Positions 32,398-40,536 of a stretch of DNA of 63,092 bases are shown one piece after another; within the stretch, counting starts at the first letter, position 1; the number at the start of each line of letters is the position of its first letter. Source of the stretch: Elusimicrobia bacterium UBA4817 (GTDB lineage Bacteria > Elusimicrobiota > UBA8919); assembly GCA_002402375.1 (NCBI GenBank), contig DHFT01000047.1, positions 1 through 63,092 of the forward strand, given 5' to 3'. The notes under the pieces were generated by a model. That model was not told where the DNA came from. It did not search any database and saw only the letters and a list, made by a program, of their open reading frames with translations. The position numbers and the translations under genes were made by a program.

Positions 32398-33435
32398 ATG
32401 TATTACTTAGGCGTCGATTGCCACAAAAAGTACTCACAAGTTGCCGTATTGGACGGAGAAGGAAAACTCAAAATGAACCTGCGAGTTCAAAACAATAAGG
32501 AACATTTTGCTTCATTAGTAGATAATCTCGGTCAACCTTGCCAAGCAGTAATCGAAACCGGTTACACTTGGGGCATTATGTACGATATATTAACTGAATT
32601 CGGCATTGACGTAAAAGTCGCCCATGCACTTAAAGTAAAAGCAATTGCGTCTGCGAAAATAAAAACTGATACTATTGATGCCCGGACTTTAGCCGAACTT
32701 TTGCGTGCCAATTTAATTCCCGAAGTTTACGTGCCGGCTAAAGATATACGCAGTCAGAAAGACATTATACGGCAACGATGCTGGTTAGTCAAGTTGAAAA
32801 CGATGCTAAAAAACAGAATACATCAAGTTATCGGCCGCAACCACATAGAATCGCCCGGTTTCTCCGATATATTCGGGGTCGGTGGCAGAAAATTTCTTAA
32901 CTCGTTAGAGTTGCCTCAACCCGATCAGGATATTCTCCGTCAGGATTTGTCCCTATTTGATTTTATCAATGAACAGATAAAACTTACTGAAAAATGGATT
33001 GAGGACTTTCTTGCAGATAATCATTACAGAAAAATCATTCAGACAATTCCGGGTTTCGGTAAAATACTTTCAACGTTAGTTGCTCTTGAAATAAATGACA
33101 TCAACCGTTTTAATTATCCCGGGAAACTTGCTGCTTATTCCGGTCTTGTGCCGACCACATATGCTTCCGGCGGTAAAGTTTTCCACGGCGATTTGCTGCC
33201 GGGTTGTAATCGCTGGTTGCGGTACGCCTTTGTTGAAGCCGCATGGAAATCAATAGTCGTATCTCCTTATTGCCGTTCGCTGTATGATCGGCTGAAAAAA
33301 CGCAAGTGTTCTAATACCGCTATTGTCGCGGTTGCCCGCAGATTGTCGGAAATCGCATATCTCTGTCTCAAGGAGAACCGATGCTATGAAGAAAGACCTT
33401 ACAAATTATATGAAAAAAGATTTGCTAAAATTTAA
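32398..33435 (+). CDS. IS110-family transposase (DEDD recombinase)
   Basis: 345 residues. N-terminal RuvC-like DEDD domain: D in LGVDCHKKYS near residue 6, E in VIETGYTWG near 59, two D in KTDTIDARTLAEL near 98. C-terminal serine domain: IIQTIPGFGKILS near 217 and AYSGLVPT and later GDLLPGCNRWLRYAF. It catalyses bridge-RNA-guided insertion and excision in this family. ATG 32398 follows ACAGGAGG. The gene appears intact, so the element may be active. Confidence 0.92.
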   Translation: MYYLGVDCHKKYSQVAVLDGEGKLKMNLRVQNNKEHFASLVDNLGQPCQAVIETGYTWGIMYDILTEFGIDVKVAHALKVKAIASAKIKTDTIDARTLAELLRANLIPEVYVPAKDIRSQKDIIRQRCWLVKLKTMLKNRIHQVIGRNHIESPGFSDIFGVGGRKFLNSLELPQPDQDILRQDLSLFDFINEQIKLTEKWIEDFLADNHYRKIIQTIPGFGKILSTLVALEINDINRFNYPGKLAAYSGLVPTTYASGGKVFHGDLLPGCNRWLRYAFVEAAWKSIVVSPYCRSLYDRLKKRKCSNTAIVAVARRLSEIAYLCLKENRCYEERPYKLYEKRFAKI

Positions 33436-33625
33436 ATATCATTCCGGTTGCCCTCAGGACGGTTTAATCCTTTAGGGATTCTGTATCAGATTAGGGAGCC
33501 GGAGTTCGGATAACTATTTTGTGCTTTTGCGGCACGCAGAGAAGATTGAATTAAGTTCAAATTATCGTTATTTGTTTTAATGGTCATTTGTTTAGGGCAG
33601 TTCAGGAGTTGACAATTTTCAGAGA
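33436..33625 (+). ncRNA. Candidate bridge RNA region of the IS110 element
   Basis: Noncoding DNA after the transposase contains stems CCGGTTGCC/GGGAGCCGG and AATCC-TTTA-GGGATT (near 33466-33482). IS110-family elements carry a structured guide RNA in a noncoding end; in the IS1111 group it is on the 3' side. Structure is suggestive only; the guide loops cannot be assigned without a second insertion site. Confidence 0.35.
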
Positions 33626-33643
33626 AGAACCGTCCCCGAATTA

Positions 33644-33693
33644 CTCAAGGTTCCTTACAAATTTCTTGCTTCGCGCTGCGATTTATGCAAAAA
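33644..33693 (+). repeat. Partial copy E of the dispersed element, supplying a start codon
   Basis: Bases 33644-33674 equal the end of copy D near 26111-26141, and 33664-33693 equals 30344-30373. The ATG of the next gene (33685) lies inside the repeat, in GCGATTTATGCAAAAAT. Confidence 0.75.
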
Positions 33694-34257
33694 TATAAAA
33701 AAATTTTAATTTTCTTGCCGGCATTTATCTTAATTCCCACAATCTGTTTTGCTGATGGTGGTGGCCCGATATTGCTCATTGTCAACGCATATGCGTTTAT
33801 TTTGGGACAAGTATGGATATTATTGTCTGAATATATTTATCTGGCCGTCTTATTAAAATCTACATCTTTATCAAAAGGAAATATTCTAAAATTTACATTT
33901 ATAATGAATATCCTCTCTACTATTGTTGGTGCTCTTCTTTTTCCTTTTCTATTGGCTCTTGTAACTCTACCAGGTATATTTTATATGGAAACAAAATGGG
34001 GTGGATTGCTGATGGCACTTGGAACATGGATAGCGGGGGATAATTCTCCTTATCCTGAAGTAGCAATGGGTTCTACAATAGCGGGTTTTATAATCACTTT
34101 TATTTTAACTGTGTGGATTGAATGTAAGTATCTAAGACGATTATCTCAAAAAAGGCAAATAGAATTTGGAAACAATCTTTTTAAACATTGCATTTGCTTA
34201 AATATAATCAGTTATGTCGGATTAATAACCTTGTTTTTTGTTTTCAAAAAATTATAG
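33685..34257 (+). CDS. Multispanning membrane protein of unknown function
   Basis: 190 residues. N-terminal signal-like segment ILIFLPAFILIPTICFA followed by three or four hydrophobic helices (LLIVNAYAFILGQVWILL, FIMNILSTIVGALLFPFLLA and a C-terminal pair). No family recognised. The start codon and first codons lie in a dispersed repeat, so the native 5' end may have been replaced. It is AT-rich and sits right after the IS element, so it may be cargo of the same island. Confidence 0.65.
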   Translation: MQKYKKILIFLPAFILIPTICFADGGGPILLIVNAYAFILGQVWILLSEYIYLAVLLKSTSLSKGNILKFTFIMNILSTIVGALLFPFLLALVTLPGIFYMETKWGGLLMALGTWIAGDNSPYPEVAMGSTIAGFIITFILTVWIECKYLRRLSQKRQIEFGNNLFKHCICLNIISYVGLITLFFVFKKL

Positions 34258-34323
34258 AACATCTTAATATTAAAAGAAAAATGGGATGCTTTACATAACC
34301 TTTGCAAGTGTTGGGGAGAATAG

Positions 34324-34683
34324 ATGAAAGAAGAAAATGAAAAAGGAAAAATCGCAGGGAAAAAAGAAGTTCTTTTAGCGAAAACGCTTAAACTTGCAAA
34401 TCTTGTAAGTTACCAAAAAAAGTCCGTTGTAAGTCGCACTCTCATCAATAAAAAGACAGGGACTGTAACGCTTTTCGCGTTTGCTAAAGGGCAGGGTTTA
34501 AGCGAACACACCGCTCCGTTTGATGCGATGGTTTATATTCTTGACGGTGAAGCGAAAATTACGATTTCCGGCAAACCGCTGCCGGCAAAAAAAGGCGAGA
34601 TGGTGATTATGCCGGTGAACAAACCGCATTCGCTCAAAGCGGAAAAAAAATTCAAAATGCTTCTTGTAATGATAAAAAATTAG
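34324..34683 (+). CDS. Small cupin-domain protein
   Basis: 119 residues, one cupin barrel. The two conserved segments are present: GLSEHTAPFDAMVYILDGEA near residue 57 and KKGEMVIMPVNKPHSLKA near residue 90. The first motif has EHTAPFDAM with one His and no second His, while the second keeps the terminal His, so metal binding may be partial. Cupins of this kind stabilise or sense small molecules. It precedes the ssnA gene by 39 nt and is likely co-transcribed. Confidence 0.85.
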   Translation: MKEENEKGKIAGKKEVLLAKTLKLANLVSYQKKSVVSRTLINKKTGTVTLFAFAKGQGLSEHTAPFDAMVYILDGEAKITISGKPLPAKKGEMVIMPVNKPHSLKAEKKFKMLLVMIKN

Positions 34684-34722
34684 AAAAAAAGACAGATATA
34701 ATTTTTATTATGGAGGTTAGGT

Positions 34723-36069
34723 ATGCTTACTTTGTTGTGCAATGGGACGGTGATTACGCCGTCTGAGGTAATTGAAAACGGCGGGGTTTTGTTTGAAGAC
34801 GGAGTGATAAAAGATGTGGGAAATACCGACGAGGTAAGAGCAAAAGTTTTCAGAGTTTCAGAGGATAAAATTCAACTGAAAATTATTGACGCCAAGAAAA
34901 AAATAATTCTTCCGGGATTTATCAACACGCACCACCATCTGTATTCCACTTTCTCCCGCGGGATGTATATTCCGGGGACTCCTGCAAAAAACTTTGTTGA
35001 AGTTCTTGAAAAACTCTGGTGGAAACTGGACAGGGTTTTGACGGCGGAAGATATTTATTATTCCTCGTTAATCCCTTTGATTGAATGCGTGAAAAACGGC
35101 ACGACGACAATCTTTGACCATCACGAATCGCAGGAATTCCAGACCGGTTCGCTTGACGAGATTCAAAAAGCAGTGGAACAAATCGGTATCCGCGCCTGCT
35201 TGTGTCTTGGGTCGTCGGACAGATACGGGAAAGGACAGGAAGGGCTTGAAGAAAACGAAAGGTTTTTGTCAAAAATCAAAAATGAAAAACCGGAACTTAT
35301 CGCCGGCATGGTCGGGCTTCATGCACCATTCACCGTCAATAACGATACATTGGAAAAGCATGCCGCTTTGGCGAAAAAATACAAAGTAGGAATGCACATC
35401 CATTGTGCCGAGGACTTGGCTGACGAAAATGACTCCGTTGAAAAATATAAAATGCGCATTGTTGAGCGGCTGAAAAAATTCGGCGCTCTCGGTGAAAAGA
35501 CAATGCTTATTCACTGCATTCACATAGACGAAAAAGAAATGGATATAATGAAAGAAACAAAAACGAATGCGGTGCACAATCCCGAAAGCAATATGAACAA
35601 TGCGGTCGGATGTGCGGATGTTCTTACGATGCTCAAAAAAGGCATTACCGTAGGTCTTGGCACGGACGGGATGTCGTCCGATATGCTTTCGCAGATGAGA
35701 TGCGCGTATCTAATTCACCGCCACAACAAAAAAGACCCGCGGGTCGCTTTCTGCGAAGCCCCGGAAATGCTTTTGCAGAACAATTCAAAAATCGCAGAAA
35801 AAGTTTTCGGAAAAAAACTCGGAAAAATTGAAGTCGGTTCTCCGGCTGATTTGGTTGTTCTTGACTATAACCCGCCTACCCCTTTATCAAAAGACAATTT
35901 CCTGGGACACTTGATTTTCGGGATGGTGGATGCGACGGTGGATACGACAATTTGCAACGGCAGGGTTCTTATGAAAGACAAAAAACTTGAAGGCATAAAC
36001 GAAGAGCAACTCTGCCAGAAATCGCGCGAACTTTCGTCAAAATTTTGGGAAAGAATAAAAAAATTATAA
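34723..36069 (+). CDS. ssnA: SsnA-type amidohydrolase (chlorohydrolase/deaminase family)
   Basis: 448 residues, close to E. coli SsnA in length and layout. Metal ligands: HxH in NTHHHLYSTFSRG near residue 67, HIHCAED near residue 227, His in MLIHCIHID near 265 and Asp in LGTDGMSSDM near 311. The LWWKLDRVLTAEDIYYSSL segment is an SsnA hallmark. In E. coli and gut anaerobes ssnA belongs to purine-degradation clusters with Mo-hydroxylases, hydantoinase and ygfK. The exact reaction is not proven. ATG 34723 has TGGAGGTTAGGT. The next gene follows after 2 nt. Confidence 0.88.
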   Translation: MLTLLCNGTVITPSEVIENGGVLFEDGVIKDVGNTDEVRAKVFRVSEDKIQLKIIDAKKKIILPGFINTHHHLYSTFSRGMYIPGTPAKNFVEVLEKLWWKLDRVLTAEDIYYSSLIPLIECVKNGTTTIFDHHESQEFQTGSLDEIQKAVEQIGIRACLCLGSSDRYGKGQEGLEENERFLSKIKNEKPELIAGMVGLHAPFTVNNDTLEKHAALAKKYKVGMHIHCAEDLADENDSVEKYKMRIVERLKKFGALGEKTMLIHCIHIDEKEMDIMKETKTNAVHNPESNMNNAVGCADVLTMLKKGITVGLGTDGMSSDMLSQMRCAYLIHRHNKKDPRVAFCEAPEMLLQNNSKIAEKVFGKKLGKIEVGSPADLVVLDYNPPTPLSKDNFLGHLIFGMVDATVDTTICNGRVLMKDKKLEGINEEQLCQKSRELSSKFWERIKKL

Positions 36070-36071
36070 AA

Positions 36072-37496
36072 ATGCTTAAATCAAAAGATGTAGTACTTCA
36101 TTATGGCGAAAAGATTTTGTCAGATTTCATTCCGCAAAAAGTGATTGATAACGGGCAATTTTTTCCTCTGATATATCCAGAAAAACTTCCTGTTATCAAA
36201 GATATTGAAAAAAAATTGGAAGATGCGCTTGAAAAACCGGTCGGGGCTCAAAAACCTTTAAGTATTCTCATAAAAGAAAATTACCGCGGCGGCGATTTAT
36301 CAATAATAGTTGACGACCACGACAGACCGAACATCCACACCCGATTGCTTCTTCCTTATCTGGTTGACTTACTACTTACCACTTACCACTTACCACTTAC
36401 TAAAATAAAAGTTGTAATAGCAACCGGCACCCATCGTCCGTCTACCGATGAAGAACTCAAAAATATTCTGGGCATTCAAATGTTCGGCAAGTTGAATTAT
36501 GTAATTCATAAATGCAGGGAAAATAATGTTGAAGCAGGCAAAATTGACGGTTTAACGGTAAAAATCAACGGCACGGTTTTTAATTCCGATATCATAATTC
36601 CGCTGACGGATGTGGAGAACCATTATTTTGCCGGAATCGCCGGCGGGCCAAAGGCAATATGTCCTGGCATTTGCGATATGGAAACGATAACTTACGAGCA
36701 CTTAAAAATGTTCGGCGAGTGCGGGTTCGCACACAACGTTGATTTGGGAAGTATAGATGGCAACCCGGTTTTTGAGACGAAGAAAAAAATCGTAAAGGCG
36801 GTTATTGAGACGCTGAAAAAAAATAAAAGAGAGGTCTATACTATAACTTCAATCATTGATACTGACGGTGATTTGGTCCATCTTTCCGGCGGGGAAACAT
36901 TTGAAAGCCATCTTAGAGCGGCGGAAATTCTAAAAAATGTCTGGACGGTAAATATAAAAGAGCGGGCGGATATTGTTATTTCCGGCGCAAGCCACTGGGG
37001 AGTGAATCTTTACCAGATGGGCAAAGCCACCCACTGCGCATATCACGCCGTTAAAAAAGGCGGAATCGTTCTTAATGTTGCACCGTGCGAGCAAGGTTGG
37101 GGGAACGAAGAATTTAAAAATCTTATGAAGGTGGGGATGAACGAACTCAACAAAACCGACGATAAATGTAGCCCCCGATTTCAATCGGGGGTGAGCGAAG
37201 CGAATAGAATAAAACAAGCGCTGGTGAGCGTTATAAATGCCGTGAAAAAAGATTTTAAGATAGGCAGGCAAAAGCCGGTTGACCTTTTTCAGATACTGCA
37301 TTTTGTCGGGTGGGGGAATTTGCACATAATTCAGGACGGTATTCCCGAAGAAGATTTCAAATTCCTGCCTTTTGTTTTTTGGGGCGATAAATCGGAACCG
37401 GTTGAAAAACGCTTAAAGTCGTGGCTTGAAAAATATCTCGTCGGCAAGACGGTTGCAGTTGTGGATAATCCCAATTTTCTGATAAAACCTGTATGA
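36072..37496 (+). CDS. LarA-like nickel-pincer nucleotide racemase/epimerase family protein (DUF2088)
   Basis: 474 residues from ATG 36072. LarA landmarks: DDHDRPN near residue 79, ATGTHRPSTDEE near 121, and NHYFAGIAGGPKAICPG. The spacing His to Lys (10 residues) and Lys to the later His in ETITYEH (16 residues) equals LarA H174, K184 and H200, so cofactor binding looks intact. Likely racemises or epimerises a 2-hydroxy acid. Two repeats are translated within it: LLLTTYHLPLT (7-bp repeats, near residue 99) and a palindrome giving VSEANR (near 374). It overlaps the next gene by 4 nt. Confidence 0.85.
   Translation: MLKSKDVVLHYGEKILSDFIPQKVIDNGQFFPLIYPEKLPVIKDIEKKLEDALEKPVGAQKPLSILIKENYRGGDLSIIVDDHDRPNIHTRLLLPYLVDLLLTTYHLPLTKIKVVIATGTHRPSTDEELKNILGIQMFGKLNYVIHKCRENNVEAGKIDGLTVKINGTVFNSDIIIPLTDVENHYFAGIAGGPKAICPGICDMETITYEHLKMFGECGFAHNVDLGSIDGNPVFETKKKIVKAVIETLKKNKREVYTITSIIDTDGDLVHLSGGETFESHLRAAEILKNVWTVNIKERADIVISGASHWGVNLYQMGKATHCAYHAVKKGGIVLNVAPCEQGWGNEEFKNLMKVGMNELNKTDDKCSPRFQSGVSEANRIKQALVSVINAVKKDFKIGRQKPVDLFQILHFVGWGNLHIIQDGIPEEDFKFLPFVFWGDKSEPVEKRLKSWLEKYLVGKTVAVVDNPNFLIKPV
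36367..36401 (+). repeat. Heptanucleotide TTACYAC repeats inside the LarA-like gene
   Basis: About five 7-bp units (ACTACTT, then ACCACTT three times) just before the conserved KIKVVIATGTHR segment, translated as LLTTYHLPLT, the same peptide encoded by 22191-22230. Confidence 0.9.
37164..37207 (+). repeat. In-frame palindromic repeat inside the LarA-like gene
   Basis: ATGTAG then CCCCCGAT-TTCA-ATCGGGGG and GTGAGCGAAGCGAATAG, read as CSPRFQSGVSEANR. Same unit and frame as the second hairpin at 29544-29584; stems differ but the TTCA loop and the right-hand tail are identical. Confidence 0.85.
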
Positions 37497-38998
37497 GAAT
37501 TATAGAGGGAAAGGCAAACATTATTTCCGGATTTTTAACATATTTGCAGGACGAATCAAAACTTTCGTTCGGGGATGTGGAATATCTGGCTTTCCCCGAA
37601 AACGAAAAGGATGTTTGCGAATTTCTGAAATTCTGCTCGGATAAAAATTTGCCGGTTACGGTTTCCAACGGCAAAACGGGCGTCGTCGGCGGCGCTGTGC
37701 CTGTTGCCGGCGCTTTGATGTCGCTTGAAAAGTTTAATAAGATTTTTGGGGTAAAAAGTGTCAACGGCGAATATCTCGTCCGGCTTGAAAGCGGGGTATC
37801 GCTTGATGAATTTTATAAATTTTTGGAAAATGAAAATTTTTCCGGAGGAAAATATTTTTATCCCGTTGATGTAACGGAATCAACTGCAAAAATCGGCGGG
37901 ACCGTTTCTACGAATGCCTCCGGGGAGAGAAGTTTCAAATACGGTCCGACCAGAAACTGGGTCAGGTCTTTGCGGGTTGTTTTGTCCGACGGTAATGTTT
38001 TATCAATTGAAAGAGGAAAGATTTTTGCAGATGATTATGATTTGGAAATAAAATTACCGGACGGAAGCATCAAAAAAATAAAAATTCCTCAATACAAAAT
38101 GCCTTCCGTTAAGAACGCCGCTGGTTATTATGTGAAAAAAAACATGGACTTGATAGATTTATTCATCGGCAGCGAGGGAACGCTCGGAGTGATAACCGAA
38201 GTAGAACTTGCGCTGACAAAAAAACCGGAAAACATAATGACCTTGCTTGCTTTTTTTCCGCAAGAACAAAATGCAATGAATTTCTTTTTTGAATGTAAAA
38301 AAAATCTTAAGTCGGCGGTAGTTTTTGAATATTTTGACAAGGGCGCAATGGAACTTCTAAAACCCAAAATGGCGGACCTGCCTTCGGATAAAAATGCCGC
38401 AATTTTTTTTGAAATTGAATATACCGACGAAGATTTGGAAAAAATTTCTTCCGACATAGAATTACTTCTCAAAAAAAACGGTTCGTCAATGGATAACACC
38501 TGGGGCGGTTTTGAAAAAAAAGATATTGAAAAAATAAGACAAATCAGGCATGCTATTCCTGAGACCATAAACGAAACTCTTGCCAGGACAAAACAAAAAT
38601 ATCCTGCAATTCACAAAATCTCCGCAGACATTGCAGTGCCGGCGTTAAAATTTTCGGAAATGATTTCGTATTATAAATCAGAACTTGAACCCTTAAAATT
38701 GCGATATACTTTATTCGGTCACATCGGGGAAAACCATCTCCACATGAACATTCTTCCGAGGAATAACGAAGAATTTCTTAAAGCCAAAGAACTTCATCTG
38801 GATTTTGCCGAAAAGGCAGTATCGCTGGGCGGCACCGTTTCCGCGGAACACGGAATCGGAAAAATTAAGCATCAATATTTGGAGATTATGTACGGAAAAG
38901 AAGGAATAAAACAGATGGCTGCCGTAAAAAAAGTGCTTGACCCGAAAGGCATTCTCAACAGGGGAAATATATTTAATGAGGAATATCTGAATGCGTAG
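37493..38998 (+). CDS. FAD-linked oxidase, GlcD/D-lactate dehydrogenase type
   Basis: 501 residues. FAD_binding_4 domain with VSNGKTGVVGGAVPV near residue 58 and GGTVSTNASGERSFKYGP near 133, IGSEGTLGVITEVEL near 227, and the C-terminal FAD-oxidase domain ending HIGENHLHMNILP near 408 and SAEHGIGKIK. Oxidises a 2-hydroxy acid such as D-lactate, glycolate or 2-hydroxyglutarate. Coupled by 4 nt to the LarA-like gene and by 8 nt to the fumarase alpha gene. With LarA upstream, a racemise-then-oxidise pair for one hydroxy acid is plausible. No separate Fe-S (GlcF-like) partner is adjacent. Confidence 0.88.
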   Translation: MRIIEGKANIISGFLTYLQDESKLSFGDVEYLAFPENEKDVCEFLKFCSDKNLPVTVSNGKTGVVGGAVPVAGALMSLEKFNKIFGVKSVNGEYLVRLESGVSLDEFYKFLENENFSGGKYFYPVDVTESTAKIGGTVSTNASGERSFKYGPTRNWVRSLRVVLSDGNVLSIERGKIFADDYDLEIKLPDGSIKKIKIPQYKMPSVKNAAGYYVKKNMDLIDLFIGSEGTLGVITEVELALTKKPENIMTLLAFFPQEQNAMNFFFECKKNLKSAVVFEYFDKGAMELLKPKMADLPSDKNAAIFFEIEYTDEDLEKISSDIELLLKKNGSSMDNTWGGFEKKDIEKIRQIRHAIPETINETLARTKQKYPAIHKISADIAVPALKFSEMISYYKSELEPLKLRYTLFGHIGENHLHMNILPRNNEEFLKAKELHLDFAEKAVSLGGTVSAEHGIGKIKHQYLEIMYGKEGIKQMAAVKKVLDPKGILNRGNIFNEEYLNA

Positions 38999-39833
38999 AA
39001 TATCCGCTCACAAAATTGCTGAAACTGTAAAAACTCTTCTGCTTGATGCCAATTTTTCACTTTCCCAAGATGTTTTGAAAAAAATAAAAAGCGCGTGCAA
39101 CAATGAAAAAAATCCGCGTGCAAAAATGATTTTTGAGCAAATCCTCAAAAACGAAAATATTGCCCGTCGGGAAAAAATTCCGCTCTGTCAGGATACTGGC
39201 ACGGCGGTTGTTTTTTTGGAGGTCGGTCAGGATATTCGGATTGTTGGCGGTAATTTAACTGATGCGATAAACGAAGGCGTAAGGCGGGCGTATAAAAAAG
39301 GATATTTAAGAAATTCAATTGTTTCTGACCCGCTTGAAAGAAAAAACACCGGCGACAATACGCCTGCCGTAATACATATAAAGATTGTTCCGGGAAACAA
39401 ATTAAAAATTTCTGTTCTTGCCAAGGGCGGCGGCGCCGAAAATATGTCTGCGTTAAAAATGTTTCCGCCTTCGGCAACAATTAAGGATATAAAAAATTTT
39501 ATAATTGAGACGGTAATCTCTGCCGGCGCAAACGCCTGTCCGCCGGTTGTGGTCGGTATAGGCATTGGCGGAACTTTTGATACCGTCGGCTTTCTTGCCA
39601 AAAAGTCGCTTTTAAGAGAATTAGATTCTAAAAATCCTAAAAAAATTTATCAAAAATTAGAAAAAGAAATTCTTGCCGATATAAATAAGACGGGCTTGGG
39701 TCCGATGGCTCTCGGCGGCAGAACAACGGCTCTTGCCGTTTTGATTGAAACTGCATCCACGCATATTACATCGCTTCCGGTTGCGGTAAATATTCAATGC
39801 CATGCATTAAGAAAAAAAAGTGTTGTGTTGTGA
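38991..39833 (+). CDS. Class I fumarase / L-tartrate dehydratase alpha subunit
   Basis: 280 residues, the N-terminal half of the class I [4Fe-4S] hydro-lyases. Cluster cysteines: PLCQDTG near residue 64, NACPPVVVGIG near residue 184 and NIQCHALR near residue 271. GGGAENMSALKMFPP is conserved. The enzyme interconverts malate/fumarate or a relative, but needs a beta subunit (TtdB/FumA C-terminal half), and none is encoded in this window. Start ATG 38991 overlaps the GlcD-like stop by 8 nt. Confidence 0.88.
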   Translation: MRRISAHKIAETVKTLLLDANFSLSQDVLKKIKSACNNEKNPRAKMIFEQILKNENIARREKIPLCQDTGTAVVFLEVGQDIRIVGGNLTDAINEGVRRAYKKGYLRNSIVSDPLERKNTGDNTPAVIHIKIVPGNKLKISVLAKGGGAENMSALKMFPPSATIKDIKNFIIETVISAGANACPPVVVGIGIGGTFDTVGFLAKKSLLRELDSKNPKKIYQKLEKEILADINKTGLGPMALGGRTTALAVLIETASTHITSLPVAVNIQCHALRKKSVVL

Positions 39834-39862
39834 GTCAAAATTTTATAAAATAAACTCTCTAT

Positions 39863-40435
39863 ATGGAAAAACAAAACCGGACAGTTATCATTGGTAATAT
39901 CTTATTCAAGTACAGAAGTTATTTTTTTGTTCCGATTTTGCTGCTCTTGATAATTTTTACACGCCCGCAAATATCGTTTGACTCAAAAATTGCCGATGTC
40001 TTTTTTGATATTTTCGGTTTTCTCCTCGCTTTACTTGGTTTTCTTATAAGGGTTATTGTTATCGGCTGCAAGAAACCGGGAACAAGCGGACGCGGGACGA
40101 ACATTGATGTCCAAGAGGTTGTTACCGACGGAATGTATCAGGTTTGCAGAAATCCGCTTTATTTTGCAAATTTTTTAATGTGGCTTGGTTTGACAATAAT
40201 GTGGTGGGAAATATATTTTTTTGCGGTTATCGTCGGTTTCTTTGCCGTTGAGTATTTTTTTATAATAAAAGCCGAGGAATCGTATCTGTCGGATAAGTTC
40301 GGTGCGGTGTATGATGATTATAGAAAATCTGTTCCTGCGTTTCTGCCGAGAATAAAAACTTCAGAAAACCGGACAGACCTTTTAACTGGAAGAAAGTGCT
40401 TAAAAACGAAACAAATTTACTGCTTTTTATTTTAA
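39863..40435 (+). CDS. Isoprenylcysteine carboxyl methyltransferase-like membrane protein, frameshifted
   Basis: 190 residues with four hydrophobic helices; VTDGMYQVCRNPLYFANFLM near residue 90 and AEESYLSDKFGAVYDDYRK near 135 are ICMT/PEMT family signatures. After PRIKTSENRTD the frame departs from the family: it ends LLTGRKCLKTKQIYCFLF, whereas the alternative frame from the T-run at 40380-40383 gives FNWKKVLKNETN and a hydrophobic helix to a stop at 40498-40500. One missing T explains it, so the gene is either a recent frameshift or an assembly indel. Intact extent would be 39863-40500. Confidence 0.8.
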   Translation: MEKQNRTVIIGNILFKYRSYFFVPILLLLIIFTRPQISFDSKIADVFFDIFGFLLALLGFLIRVIVIGCKKPGTSGRGTNIDVQEVVTDGMYQVCRNPLYFANFLMWLGLTIMWWEIYFFAVIVGFFAVEYFFIIKAEESYLSDKFGAVYDDYRKSVPAFLPRIKTSENRTDLLTGRKCLKTKQIYCFLF

Positions 40436-40536
40436 TTTTGCTGCTGTTAATTTATATCTACGAACATAATTTGTGGAAATTCTGCGTTTCACTTTTTTAG
40501 AATTGTGAAATTGTGAAATACTGAAATGGAGGAAAA

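Larger units (their letters stand above)
32280..33640 (+). mobile_element. IS110-family insertion element
   Basis: A single DEDD transposase gene lies between ~110 bp of left and ~200 bp of right noncoding DNA. GGGACAGGTTC (32289-32299) on the left and GGGGACGGTTC on the opposite strand at 33627-33637 look like imperfect subterminal inverted repeats. Exact ends cannot be fixed from one copy because IS110 elements make no regular target duplication. A TATAAT at 32355-32360 lies ahead of the transposase. Confidence 0.7.

Noticed and set aside
34697..34702. TATAAT ahead of ssnA as a promoter
   Set aside because: It is only 20 bp before the ATG, overlaps the ribosome-site region and has no -35 element.
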